In this document: positions 33,699-43,163 of the stretch, piece after piece
Numbering within the stretch: the stretch's first letter is position 1
How the letters are laid out: each line of letters opens with the position of its first letter
Origin: Phycobacter azelaicus
GTDB lineage: Bacteria; Pseudomonadota; Alphaproteobacteria; Rhodobacterales; Rhodobacteraceae
Assembly: GCF_014884385.1 (NCBI RefSeq)
Contig: NZ_WKFH01000003.1
Span: forward strand, 1,033,501 to 1,097,500
DNA: 64,000 bases
Reading direction: 5' to 3'
Notes under the pieces: model-generated
The model's database searches: none
What the model was told of the DNA's origin: nothing
Seen by the model: only the letters and a program-made list of their open reading frames with translations
Translations under genes and position numbers: made by a program

Positions 33699-34931
33699 TC
33701 AGGGGCCTTCATATTCGAACAGCGTGGCCGAGACGTCATCCTCAAGGCCATGTTCCTGCGACAACATCTGGGTCAGGTTCCAATAAAGGTCGTCAAGGAA
33801 CTCCTTACCGCTCTGACGACCGTCGCACTTCTTGACCAATTCAAGAAGCCCCTCCGCTTCCAGCATTTCACCGCTTTCAAGACGCGCCTCGGTGAAACCG
33901 TCGGAATAAAGCAGCAACCTGTCGCCTTTTTCGAGAACCAACTCTTCCTGACTGTAGCCGATATCAGGCACCAGACCGACAGGTACGCCGCCTTTGCCGA
34001 TGAATTCCGCGCTACCGTCCTTGCGCAAGAGCAGCGGATGTGGATGCCCCGCCTGCACCATCTTCAAAACCCCACTGCGCAGATCGACGGTGCAATAGGC
34101 CATGGTGAAATATTCTTCGATGCCGGTGTCAGCGATCAGACGCGCATTCAGCAGGCTGGCGACCTCTTCCGGTGGACGCAGGGCATAAAACCGATTGAAT
34201 CGCTTCTCCATGCCCACGTTCTGATCAAAATATGTCGAAGACAAATACCCGCCCAGTCGCGCAGTCATCATCGCCGAAGTGATCCCGTGGCCGGACACAT
34301 CCACCGAGTAGAACCCGATTCTGTTGACCCCGGGACAGAACATGCCCACCAGATCGCCACCAATATGGCCGCAGGGCTTGAGCAGGAGACTGACGGTCGA
34401 GGAGCCGAATTTCTTTGACAACTCCGGGACAAGTGATTCCTGAATTTTCCGGGCCTGAATCAGATCCTTGTCGATTGCATCATAGACCCGTTGCAATTCG
34501 CCCAAGGTCTCCGAGACGATACGATTTTTCTCTGAAAGCTCCCGCTGCATGCGCAGGATCCGTTCACCCGCAGAAATCCGGGCCCGCAACTCGTCCGAGC
34601 TCACGGGTTTGGTCAGAAAATCATCTGCCCCCGCATCTAGCCCTTCAGCCACCTCATTCTTTTCGCTCTTTGAGGTCAGGAGGATAAAATAGCTATAGTT
34701 ATCAGTAGATTGCTTGCGAAACGCCCGACAGAATTCGATACCGTTCATCCCCGGCATCATCCAGTCGCTGAGGATCAGGTCGGGTGGATCAGCCAAACAG
34801 ATTTCCATCGCCTGTTCGCCGCTCTCGGCCTCCAGGACGTTGAAACCCCATTTTTTCAGGGACGCGACAAGGATCCGGCGCTGAAGCCGACTGTCATCGA
34901 CAACCAGAACACGGTTGATCGAGCCGCTCAT
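33699..34931 (-). CDS. Response-regulator-linked PP2C phosphatase (RsbU/SpoIIE-like)
   Basis: A 410-residue signalling protein. Residues about 5-125 are a receiver domain (RVLVVDDSRLQRR; phospho-acceptor Asp56 in LILSDWMMPG; conserved Lys in FLTKPVS). A helical coiled linker follows (about 125-185), then a PP2C/SpoIIE phosphatase domain (GGDLVGMFCPG, YSVDVSGHGITSAMM, LLLYSDGFTEAR). Start chosen at the ATG giving MSGSINRVLVVDDSR, with GAGGAAAA upstream. It probably controls an anti-sigma antagonist or similar target by dephosphorylation. Divergent from an Hpt protein gene, a likely phosphorelay partner. Confidence 0.92.
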   Translation of the reverse strand: MSGSINRVLVVDDSRLQRRILVASLKKWGFNVLEAESGEQAMEICLADPPDLILSDWMMPGMNGIEFCRAFRKQSTDNYSYFILLTSKSEKNEVAEGLDAGADDFLTKPVSSDELRARISAGERILRMQRELSEKNRIVSETLGELQRVYDAIDKDLIQARKIQESLVPELSKKFGSSTVSLLLKPCGHIGGDLVGMFCPGVNRIGFYSVDVSGHGITSAMMTARLGGYLSSTYFDQNVGMEKRFNRFYALRPPEEVASLLNARLIADTGIEEYFTMAYCTVDLRSGVLKMVQAGHPHPLLLRKDGSAEFIGKGGVPVGLVPDIGYSQEELVLEKGDRLLLYSDGFTEARLESGEMLEAEGLLELVKKCDGRQSGKEFLDDLYWNLTQMLSQEHGLEDDVSATLFEYEGP

Positions 34932-35144
34932 GGCGTTTTCCTCATGGTCCACTGGACTGTCTGGCAGCAACTATCGATACCTCATACACTAGCAACGAAT
35001 TGGCTCGCAATGGGAACAGTATCAAGCCGGTTCTTTAATGGGACGTGAAACCTAAAATTTGAAACACACCATCGCTTCACTCAAAATTTACGGGTTGGGC
35101 CTTATGAAATACTTACGAAGCAAAGAAAACCGGGAACTTTTGCC

Positions 35145-35468
35145 ATGATCGATTGGCTACGTGTCAAAGAACTCCGCGAAGAAGTTGGTGAAGAGGACTT
35201 CGACGAAGTCGTGGAACTGTTCCTGGAAGAGGTGGAAGGTGTCATCGGCAAGCTGCGCACCGGAGATCGTAGCGCGCTTGAGCAGGATCTGCACTTTCTG
35301 AAAGGCAGCGCCATGAACCTTGGCTTTGACGACTTTTCTGTCCTTTGCATGAAAGGCGAGCGTGACTCTGCTGCCGGGGCGGCCGCTTCGGTTGACCTCG
35401 ACGCCGTATTCGTCTCCTACGAGCAATCCAAGGCCGAGTTTCTTGCCAAGCTTCCAGCCCTGGCCTGA
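35145..35468 (+). CDS. Hpt-domain phosphotransfer protein
   Basis: A 107-residue four-helix-bundle phosphotransfer protein. The phospho-accepting residue is His50 in LEQDLHFLKGSAMNLGFDDF, the standard HxLKGSA pattern. The N-terminal half is highly acidic. It stands alone, divergent from the receiver-PP2C gene, and may pass phosphate to or from its receiver domain; the link is inferred from position. No histidine kinase is in the window. Confidence 0.9.
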   Translation: MIDWLRVKELREEVGEEDFDEVVELFLEEVEGVIGKLRTGDRSALEQDLHFLKGSAMNLGFDDFSVLCMKGERDSAAGAAASVDLDAVFVSYEQSKAEFLAKLPALA

Positions 35469-35483
35469 ATACGTCTAAAGAGC

Positions 35484-36722
35484 CTAGATCAGGAACTGCG
35501 CCAGTGTTTCGTCATTGGTGATGTCCGTATAGGTCATCCCCGCTGCATCAAGACGCGAAAACAGCGCAGCGAAATTCTCTGGCCGCTTGGTTTCGATCCC
35601 GATCAGGACCGAGCCAAAATTGCGCGCTGATTTCTTCAGATACTCGAACCGGGCGATATCATCCTCGGGACCGAGGATGTTCAGGAACTCCTTCAGCGCG
35701 CCAGGCCGCTGGGGCAGGCGCAACAGGAAATATTTTTTGATCCCCGAATAGCGCAGCGCCCGTTCCTTGACCTCTGGCAGGCGCTCGAAATCGAAATTTC
35801 CGCCCGAGGTCACACAGACCACGCTTTTCCCCCGGATCCAGGATCGCACATCATTCAGCGCCTCGACCGCCAGCGCACCGGCGGGCTCCAGCACGATGCC
35901 TTCGACATTCAGCATCTCGATGATGGTAGAGCAGATGCGGTCTTCGGAGATGGTGATCACATCCGGCAAGGGAATGTGTTTCAGCAGATCAAAAGGCTGC
36001 GCCCCGATGGTGCCCACCGCCGCGCCATCGACAAAGGTATCGACCTTATCGAGCGCAACCGGATGCCCCGCCGCGATGGCCGCGCGCAGGCACGCCCCGC
36101 CATTGGGTTCGACAAACAGGCAATGCACCGCATCGCCAAAGAAGGTCGCAACGCCCGAGGACATGCCACCCCCGCCCACCGGCAGAATCACATGGTCCGG
36201 CGTGCCGCCGAATTGTTCCTCGATCTCCACCGCGATGGAGGCCTGCCCTTCGATCACGTCACTGTCGTCAAAGGGCGACAGGAAATGCCCGCCCTCGCGC
36301 GCGCACCACGCCTGCGCGGCGGCCAGCGTGTCATCGAAATAGTCCCCGGTCAGGTGCACCTCGATATTGTCGCCGCCGAACATGCGGGTCTTCTGGATCT
36401 TCTGCTGCGGCGTTGTGACCGGCATGAAGATCACGCCGCGCTTGTTCATATGCTTGCACATGAAGGCCACGCCCTGTGCGTGATTGCCAGCCGAGGCGCA
36501 GACGAACAGTTCCTGATCGGGCTGCTTGCGCATGGCGTTCAAGGCACCGCGGATCTTGTAGGAACGGACCGGGCTCAGGTCCTCACGCTTGAGGTAGATA
36601 TCCGCCTCGAACCGCTCCGAGAGGTGGACATTGCGCTGCAGGGGCGTCGCGGGAAACACCTCGCGCATGGCCGCCTCGGCGGCGCGGGCGGCATCTTTGA
36701 ACCGGGTCTGAAAATCGCTCAT
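35484..36722 (-). CDS. ilvA: Threonine ammonia-lyase (threonine dehydratase)
   Basis: Converts L-threonine to 2-oxobutanoate and ammonia, feeding isoleucine synthesis. 412 residues. The PLP Lys is in PVRSYKIRGALNAM, the phosphate-binding glycine loop is LPVGGGGMSSG, and the Asn is in CASAGNHAQGVAF. The C-terminal about 80 residues (KKYFLLRLPQRPGALKEFLN) form one ACT-like regulatory domain, so feedback control is plausible. Its stop is 15 nt from the convergent Hpt gene. Confidence 0.95.
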   Translation of the reverse strand: MSDFQTRFKDAARAAEAAMREVFPATPLQRNVHLSERFEADIYLKREDLSPVRSYKIRGALNAMRKQPDQELFVCASAGNHAQGVAFMCKHMNKRGVIFMPVTTPQQKIQKTRMFGGDNIEVHLTGDYFDDTLAAAQAWCAREGGHFLSPFDDSDVIEGQASIAVEIEEQFGGTPDHVILPVGGGGMSSGVATFFGDAVHCLFVEPNGGACLRAAIAAGHPVALDKVDTFVDGAAVGTIGAQPFDLLKHIPLPDVITISEDRICSTIIEMLNVEGIVLEPAGALAVEALNDVRSWIRGKSVVCVTSGGNFDFERLPEVKERALRYSGIKKYFLLRLPQRPGALKEFLNILGPEDDIARFEYLKKSARNFGSVLIGIETKRPENFAALFSRLDAAGMTYTDITNDETLAQFLI

Positions 36723-36793
36723 ACCCTTTCAGTGGCCCAAGCCCGCCCCCAAGGCAAGGGGCGGGCGCAAAGCATGCAAAAGAATACCGGAAA

Positions 36794-37558
36794 TCAGATC
36801 GGGCGCTTTTCCACAAAATAGCCGTAGAGGGTCGTCAGGATGCTGATGTTCAGCAGGCTTAGCACGGCCGAAAAGCCGAGTTGGACAACGCTCATCAGCC
36901 ATGGAATCGACGACAGACCAAGAAGAATTACAGACGCGGCGACATTTGCAAGGAATATGAAAAATCCCACGGCAAGGAAGGTCGGCCACTGGCCTTTTGT
37001 TGCGCGCAAAGCCTCACCAAGCCCGAAGGACGCCCCGATTGCCGCCGCTGGCAAGACCAGCACCATTCGGCTGACAAATACCAAAACAGCAACGAAACAG
37101 AACGCCATCAGAAGTGCACCGATCACGCCCCCAGCCTGCATGATTGCAGAACCGATGAACGCAACCGGAAGTATGCAGATCATAGAGACAAGCATCAGCT
37201 GAAGGCTGCGCAACAGATACATAAGCATGTTTGACGGGTTGAGCCGCGGGATCCACCCTTTCGGCATTTCTTCGAGCAGCACATAGCGGTGCCACGCCAC
37301 AACACCCCACATGCTAATCAGGGCGACGACCAGTGAGAGCAAAAAGATCTGCAGTAATATCCCCGGCCCAACCATGCCGATTGGCACGGTGGTTCCATTT
37401 CCATGCATCGTCAGTTCGCTTGCCATCTGACCAACCATGGCAAATATCACCACGGCGATGAGAACCAGCGGCACAAGGAAGATCTGTACGGCTTGTTGAA
37501 AGTTCCTGCTGATCATTCCAATCGAATGCGAAAATAGCTTCCAGCCGGTCACGGGCAA
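36794..37558 (-). CDS. Hypothetical polytopic membrane protein
   Basis: A 254-residue protein with about six hydrophobic segments (about 24-42, 64-85, 113-132, 137-170, 193-212 and 220-245), Gly/Ala/Val-rich, with no catalytic motif. The listed start is TTG; a GTG two codons later (37552) has better spacing from AGGAG and may be the true start. It resembles unassigned integral membrane proteins of related bacteria. It lies 71 nt upstream of ilvA on the same strand. Confidence 0.7.
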   Translation of the reverse strand: MPVTGWKLFSHSIGMISRNFQQAVQIFLVPLVLIAVVIFAMVGQMASELTMHGNGTTVPIGMVGPGILLQIFLLSLVVALISMWGVVAWHRYVLLEEMPKGWIPRLNPSNMLMYLLRSLQLMLVSMICILPVAFIGSAIMQAGGVIGALLMAFCFVAVLVFVSRMVLVLPAAAIGASFGLGEALRATKGQWPTFLAVGFFIFLANVAASVILLGLSSIPWLMSVVQLGFSAVLSLLNISILTTLYGYFVEKRPI

Positions 37559-37689
37559 TATCTCCTGTAAATAGTCATCGCAGCGTTAATGCACGTTTTG
37601 CGGGCGGCAAGACAAGGAAAACCCGGCGAACCTTGCCCTTGCCGGCAAAACCCGTTACGCCGCAGACGTTCTGATCAAGAGGAAAACCC

Positions 37690-38912
<1,223 letters not shown>

Positions 38913-38916
<4 letters not shown>

Positions 38917-39377
38917 GCGACGATTACGACATAGACGGCGACTTCGAGGACGATTTCGAAGAAGAGCTGGAGATGTTCGTCGAAGCCCAGGACACGGTCT
39001 GGTCCGATGTCCGGAGCGAGCTTTCTGCGGGTAAAAAGACGAGCCACTGGATGTGGTTCGTCTTCCCGCAACTGGCCGAGCTTGGCAAATCTCACATGGC
39101 GCAGCTATACGGGATTGAAGACCTGGCCGAGGCCAAAGCCTACCTCGGTCACGAGGTTCTGGGTCCGCGCTTGGCAGAGGTCGCCGGGCTTATGCTGTCC
39201 CATCAGGGGCAGGACGCGGCTGAGATCCTTGGCAAGGTGGACGCCAAGAAACTGCGCTCTTCCATGACGCTATTTGCCGCCGTGCCGGATGCGCCCGATG
39301 CGTTCAAGCAGGTGATCGACGCCTTTTACGGCGGCACCCCCTGCCCGCTCACGATTGAAGCACTGGCAAACACCTGA
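38913..39377 (+). CDS. DUF1810 family protein
   Basis: A 154-residue protein. After an acidic N-terminal tail ([20 protein letters not shown]) comes the DUF1810 core: [55 protein letters not shown] and [14 protein letters not shown]. The core is well conserved in bacteria and fungi, and is related to macrodomain-associated proteins, but has no defined activity. Starts with GTG overlapping the argG stop, so translation is probably coupled. Confidence 0.9.
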
Positions 39378-39457
39378 GGCCCACCTCCCGCGTGGTCATG
39401 CTTGCCCAGCGCGTGTCACTTGCTTTACCCGAAGGTCAAGCAAGAGGAGATCCCCTG

Positions 39458-39742
39458 ATGGCCCTTCAAGACATCGCCGCCGGTATCCAGTCCGGCCTGT
39501 CCGGCAAAAGCTTTGACGGCTCGCTGAAATTCGACTGCGGCGAGGATGGTGTCATCGTTCTGGCCGATGGCACCGCAACCACCGAAGACCGCGAGACGGA
39601 CTGCACCCTGCGCCTGTCGCAGGAGAACCTGAAAAAGCTGCTGACCGGCAAATTGAACCCGATGACCGCCGTGATGATGGGCAAGATAAAGATCACTGGT
39701 GACATGGGCGTCGCGATGAAACTGGGCAAGCTGATCGGATAA
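39458..39742 (+). CDS. SCP2 sterol-carrier-like domain protein
   Basis: A 94-residue single-domain SCP2 protein, with the pattern DGSLKFDCGEDGVIVL, then DCTLRLSQENLKKLLTGKLN and ITGDMGVAMKLGKLIG. SCP2 folds bind hydrophobic ligands in a tunnel. Start chosen at ATG with AGGAGA upstream; the frame is open farther upstream but not family-like. Follows argG and DUF1810 on the same strand with an 80-nt gap. Confidence 0.92.
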   Translation: MALQDIAAGIQSGLSGKSFDGSLKFDCGEDGVIVLADGTATTEDRETDCTLRLSQENLKKLLTGKLNPMTAVMMGKIKITGDMGVAMKLGKLIG

Positions 39743-39764
39743 CCAGCCTGCCCGGTTGGCGGCT

Positions 39765-40478
39765 TCAGATTTTCGCCGCCTTAAGCTGCTCGTAGTAAGG
39801 CATCGCGGCATCCAGCACCGGTTGCAGGTGCTCAGGCACCTCGGGCAGATCGCCTTCGGGGCCTGCGAATCCGGTAGAGGTCCAGACCGCACCGTACCAG
39901 ACCTCGGCCCAGACGCCGTCGTCCTTGTGACCGCCCTTGGGCCAGGACAACATTTTCGGCGAATAAGGCAGACCGATCGCCTCGCACATCTGTTCCAGCT
40001 TGGCGGCGGGATCGTGGCGGATGTCATGACTGTCCACCACCACTGGCGACTGCCCCCAGCTGCGGCAGAGATCATACAGCTCGGCTTGCTGGCGAAACCC
40101 GATATCGTCCAGCGTCGGGTTTTCGCGTTTCGCCGCATAAGAGGCGATGACCCGCGCCGGGTGGCGGATCAGGAAGACATTGGTCACATCCCGCATCCAG
40201 TCGCGCGGCATTCCGGGAATCATGTGCTGGCTCATATGCTTTTGATAATAGACCGGTTTTGCCGCCGGTATGGGGCCAAGCAGCATATCGGCGACCGCGT
40301 TCGGATCCTGGCTCTGGCTCTCCAGGATCTCCTCCCGCATGGGATGGTCCAGCCCGGTCATCTTCAGATAGGCGGCATAGAACGGCTCATCCACCACCGC
40401 GCAATCGCCCCTGTTGCCAAAGGCATACATCATCGCCGTCGACAGGTTCCGCGGCCCCGACCACATTGCAATCCGCAT
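39765..40478 (-). CDS. Sulfotransferase-like protein
   Basis: A 237-residue P-loop protein resembling the sulfotransferase fold. The N-terminal MWSGPRNLSTAMMYAFG corresponds to the 5'-phosphosulfate loop and TNVFLIRHPARVIASYAAK to the 3'-phosphate motif. Start at ATG overlapping by 1 nt the stop of the upstream class IV aminotransferase, so the two are translationally coupled. Such coupling suggests a shared pathway, possibly sulfation or amino-acid-derived metabolism, but no substrate can be given. Confidence 0.8.
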   Translation of the reverse strand: MRIAMWSGPRNLSTAMMYAFGNRGDCAVVDEPFYAAYLKMTGLDHPMREEILESQSQDPNAVADMLLGPIPAAKPVYYQKHMSQHMIPGMPRDWMRDVTNVFLIRHPARVIASYAAKRENPTLDDIGFRQQAELYDLCRSWGQSPVVVDSHDIRHDPAAKLEQMCEAIGLPYSPKMLSWPKGGHKDDGVWAEVWYGAVWTSTGFAGPEGDLPEVPEHLQPVLDAAMPYYEQLKAAKI

Positions 40479-41386
40479 CAGGCGCACTCCTTTTCGATCA
40501 ATGCCTTGTAAAGCGCCCGGATCCGTTTGGTCATAGGGCCCATCTCGCCCGTGCCGATCTGGCGCCCGTCGATCATCCCCACCGGCGTCTGAGCCCCGAA
40601 GGTGCCGGTCAAAAAGGCCTCATCCGCGCCATAGGTATCGACCAAGGAGTAATTACGCTCGAACACCGGAATGTCATTGGCACGGCAGAGATCGATCACC
40701 TTTTGCCGGGTGATCCCATTCATGCAGTAATCTCCGGTCGAGGTCCAAACCTCCCCGCCGCGCACAATGAAGAAGTTGCAGGCGTTGGTGGTGTTCACAA
40801 AGCCGTTCACATCCAGCATCAGCCCCTCGTCCGCACCGGCCTTTTCAGCGGCGATACAGGCCAGGATGCAGTTCAGTTTGGAATGAGAATTCAGCTTGGG
40901 ATCCTGGCTCATCGGCAGGCCCCGGATATGGGGCACCGTGGCCAGGTTGATCGGGCGCGGCAGGTTGGGGCGCGAATGCTCCATGATGATCACCATGGTC
41001 GGACCCTGCTGCGACAGGCTCGGGTGCTGGAAGGGCCGCGTTTTCGGACCGCGCGTCACCATCAGCCGGGCATGGGCGTCCGTGGTCATGCCATTGGCCT
41101 TTTGCGTGTCGAGCACCGCCTGTTTGACGCCTTCTGGGGTGAGGCCAATGTCCAGATCAATGGCCTTGGCCGCCTCGAACAGACGATTGAGATGCTCGTC
41201 GATGAAGGCCCAGGTTCCGTTGTAAAGCCGCAAGCCTTCCCAGACGCCATCGCCCAGCATGAAACCGCTGTCATAGACGCTGACGGTGGCCTCGGCCTTG
41301 GGCACGATGCGACCATTCACATAGATGAGGATCTCTTCGTTGCGCAGGTCTTCTTCGGCCTGATGGGTACTCATTTTTTCAGTCAT
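40478..41386 (-). CDS. Class IV PLP aminotransferase (D-amino acid/branched-chain type)
   Basis: A 302-residue fold-type IV aminotransferase. Start taken at the ATG after a strong AAGGAGGG, giving MTEKMSTHQAEEDLRNEEIL; a much longer open frame is not family-like. The blocks YDSGFMLGDGVWEGLRLYNG, KLNSHSKLNCILACIAAEKA (probable PLP Lys in HSKLN) and GADEGLMLDVNGFVNTTNAC fit the group. Substrate could be branched-chain or D-amino acids, or aminodeoxychorismate-like compounds; sequence alone does not decide. Coupled to a sulfotransferase-like gene. Confidence 0.9.
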   Translation of the reverse strand: MTEKMSTHQAEEDLRNEEILIYVNGRIVPKAEATVSVYDSGFMLGDGVWEGLRLYNGTWAFIDEHLNRLFEAAKAIDLDIGLTPEGVKQAVLDTQKANGMTTDAHARLMVTRGPKTRPFQHPSLSQQGPTMVIIMEHSRPNLPRPINLATVPHIRGLPMSQDPKLNSHSKLNCILACIAAEKAGADEGLMLDVNGFVNTTNACNFFIVRGGEVWTSTGDYCMNGITRQKVIDLCRANDIPVFERNYSLVDTYGADEAFLTGTFGAQTPVGMIDGRQIGTGEMGPMTKRIRALYKALIEKECA

Positions 41387-41527
41387 CGGACCCTCCTTTT
41401 GCGGCACGCTAGCCAGATTGGATCCAATTTCCAAGTGATAACTTGCACTCACCTCTGCGTGACATTTGATGACACGGACTTGAGCAATAAGGAGGCGGAC
41501 GGCAGGCTGAAGAAAACGGAGGCTATG

Positions 41528-42193
41528 ATGAAGACACTGCATCAGATCAAACAGGTTTCCCTGGCCATCCTCATCCTGACGGCGGGCCTTGTGCGCGGCC
41601 ATGAGGCGCAGGCAGCAGACACCGAAGTGTTGACCGTCGCAGGGGGCTGCTTCTGGTGTGTGGAAAGCGATTTCGAATCGGTGCCGGGCGTGATCGAGGC
41701 TGTCTCAGGTTATACTGGGGGAACGACGCAAAACCCCACTTACAAAGAGGTGACGCGGGGCGGCACCGGCCACTATGAGGCGGTTCAAATCCATTTTGAC
41801 CCTGCTAAAGTCAGCCGCGCGACGCTGCTGAACCTGTTCTTCCGCTCGGTCGATCCCACGGATACAGGCGGTCAGTTCTGCGATCGCGGCGATAGCTACC
41901 GCACCGCCATCTTTGTCTCGGACGGGCAGCAAAGGTCCCTCGCACAGAAATCAAAAACCATGGCTCAGCAAGAGCTTGGACAGCCCGTTGTGACGCCGAT
42001 TCTGGAGGAAAGCGTGTTTTATCCGGCAGAAGACTACCACCAGGATTACTACAAGGGAGACAAGCTGGTCTTCACCCGCTTTGGTCCCAAACGGCAGGCA
42101 GCAGCCTATAAGCGCTACAGGCAGGCTTGTGGCCGCGATGCACGTGTGCGGCAACTATGGGGGACAGCAGCACCTTTTGCAGCCGGTTATTGA
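41528..42193 (+). CDS. msrA: Exported peptide-methionine (S)-S-oxide reductase
   Basis: Repairs oxidised methionine. 221 residues. The catalytic Cys is in VAGGCFWCVESDFES and the family block YTGGTTQNPTYKEVTRGGTG follows, with FYPAEDYHQDYY near the end. An N-terminal signal peptide (QVSLAILILTAGLVRGHEAQA) suggests a periplasmic form. Start at the second of two adjacent ATGs, 5 nt after GGAGG. A long antisense-overlapping upstream frame is ignored. Followed by a 10-bp-stem terminator. Confidence 0.93.
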   Translation: MKTLHQIKQVSLAILILTAGLVRGHEAQAADTEVLTVAGGCFWCVESDFESVPGVIEAVSGYTGGTTQNPTYKEVTRGGTGHYEAVQIHFDPAKVSRATLLNLFFRSVDPTDTGGQFCDRGDSYRTAIFVSDGQQRSLAQKSKTMAQQELGQPVVTPILEESVFYPAEDYHQDYYKGDKLVFTRFGPKRQAAAYKRYRQACGRDARVRQLWGTAAPFAAGY

Positions 42194-42210
42194 GAGGGTC
42201 TGCACCCGCC

Positions 42211-42248
42211 CGGCAAGACCGCTTCCAGCTCGCGGGCCGGTCTTGCCG
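42211..42248 (+). terminator. Intrinsic terminator after msrA
   Basis: CGGCAAGACC and GGTCTTGCCG form a perfect 10-bp stem with an 18-nt loop, followed by ATTTCTACT. It lies 18 nt after the msrA stop. The T-tract is modest. Confidence 0.75.
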
Positions 42249-42380
42249 ATTTCTACTAAACTTGTTGCGATAAACCTTGGGATTTTGGTCTAGTTTTTCG
42301 GGGCTTTGGCCGCCGCGCTGAGATTCAATTAACCGATCTTGTTCACCCTGAGATGTGTTCGGTTTCAGTGGTACAGGTAG

Positions 42381-43157
42381 ATGTTCAACTCAGGTCTCTT
42401 TCGCGTCCTCAACTTGATCCTTGGCCTGACAGTTCTGTCAGTGCCGTGCACAGGCGTGCGCGCTGACACGATCGAACTGCGCGCTGATGTCTGGTGCCCG
42501 TTCAATTGCGAGCCGAACAGCGACCGCCCCGGCTTCATGGTCGAACTGGCGCAGGAAGCACTGGCGTTCTACGATCACGAGGTTCGCTATCAAACGCTGA
42601 CCTGGGGCCGGAGCCTCGAAAAAACCCGCAACGGTGAGGTCAATGGCGTGATCGGCACGGATCAGGACGAGTCCCCTGACCTCGTTTTTGGTTCTCCCAT
42701 GGCAGGGTATCAGGAAACCCTGGTCTTCCGCAAAGGTGAGGCGCGCGAGATCTCCACCTTTGAGGACCTCGAAGGTCTGCGGATTGGCGCTATCGTGGAC
42801 TACGAATACCAGTCCATGATAAAGGCCTACGCCGACGAGCATGAACGGGATCCAACCCGCGTGCAGCTGATTGGAGGGGACAGTGCGCTCAAGCGCAACC
42901 TGCAGAAACTAATCGCCGGGCGCATCGATCTGACGATCGATGAAAGATCGGTGCTGGAATATGCCGTAGCGCAACTGGGCATCGCGGATGCGGTCGAGAT
43001 CATGCCCAATAGCGACACGACCGATCTGTTCATCGCCTTTTCTCCGGCCCTGGAAAGCTCCCAGGTTTATGCCCGGCAACTTGCGGAAGGGATTGAGCGG
43101 CTCAAGGCCTCTGGTCGCTACGCCGAAATCCTCGCACGTTATGGATTGTCGGGGTAA
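42381..43157 (+). CDS. Periplasmic substrate-binding protein (PBPb type)
   Basis: A 258-residue exported solute-binding protein, family 3. A signal peptide (LNLILGLTVLSVPCTGVRA) is followed by DTIELRADVWCPFNCEPNSD, with two nearby Cys, and the typical GFMVELAQEALAFY. The later part FEDLEGLRIGAIVDYEYQSM and INLTIDE-like (here IDLTIDERSVLEYAVAQLG) fit. No ABC permease is adjacent; instead a GGDEF-EAL gene begins 6 nt later, suggesting a sensory rather than transport role. Confidence 0.9.
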   Translation: MFNSGLFRVLNLILGLTVLSVPCTGVRADTIELRADVWCPFNCEPNSDRPGFMVELAQEALAFYDHEVRYQTLTWGRSLEKTRNGEVNGVIGTDQDESPDLVFGSPMAGYQETLVFRKGEAREISTFEDLEGLRIGAIVDYEYQSMIKAYADEHERDPTRVQLIGGDSALKRNLQKLIAGRIDLTIDERSVLEYAVAQLGIADAVEIMPNSDTTDLFIAFSPALESSQVYARQLAEGIERLKASGRYAEILARYGLSG

Positions 43158-43163
43158 AACGGA

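Noticed and set aside
40259..42193. A 644-codon open frame covering the antisense of two genes before msrA
   Set aside because: The first about 420 codons are the shadow of the aminotransferase and sulfotransferase genes and lack protein-like character; the real gene starts at 41528 with a good ribosome site and signal peptide.
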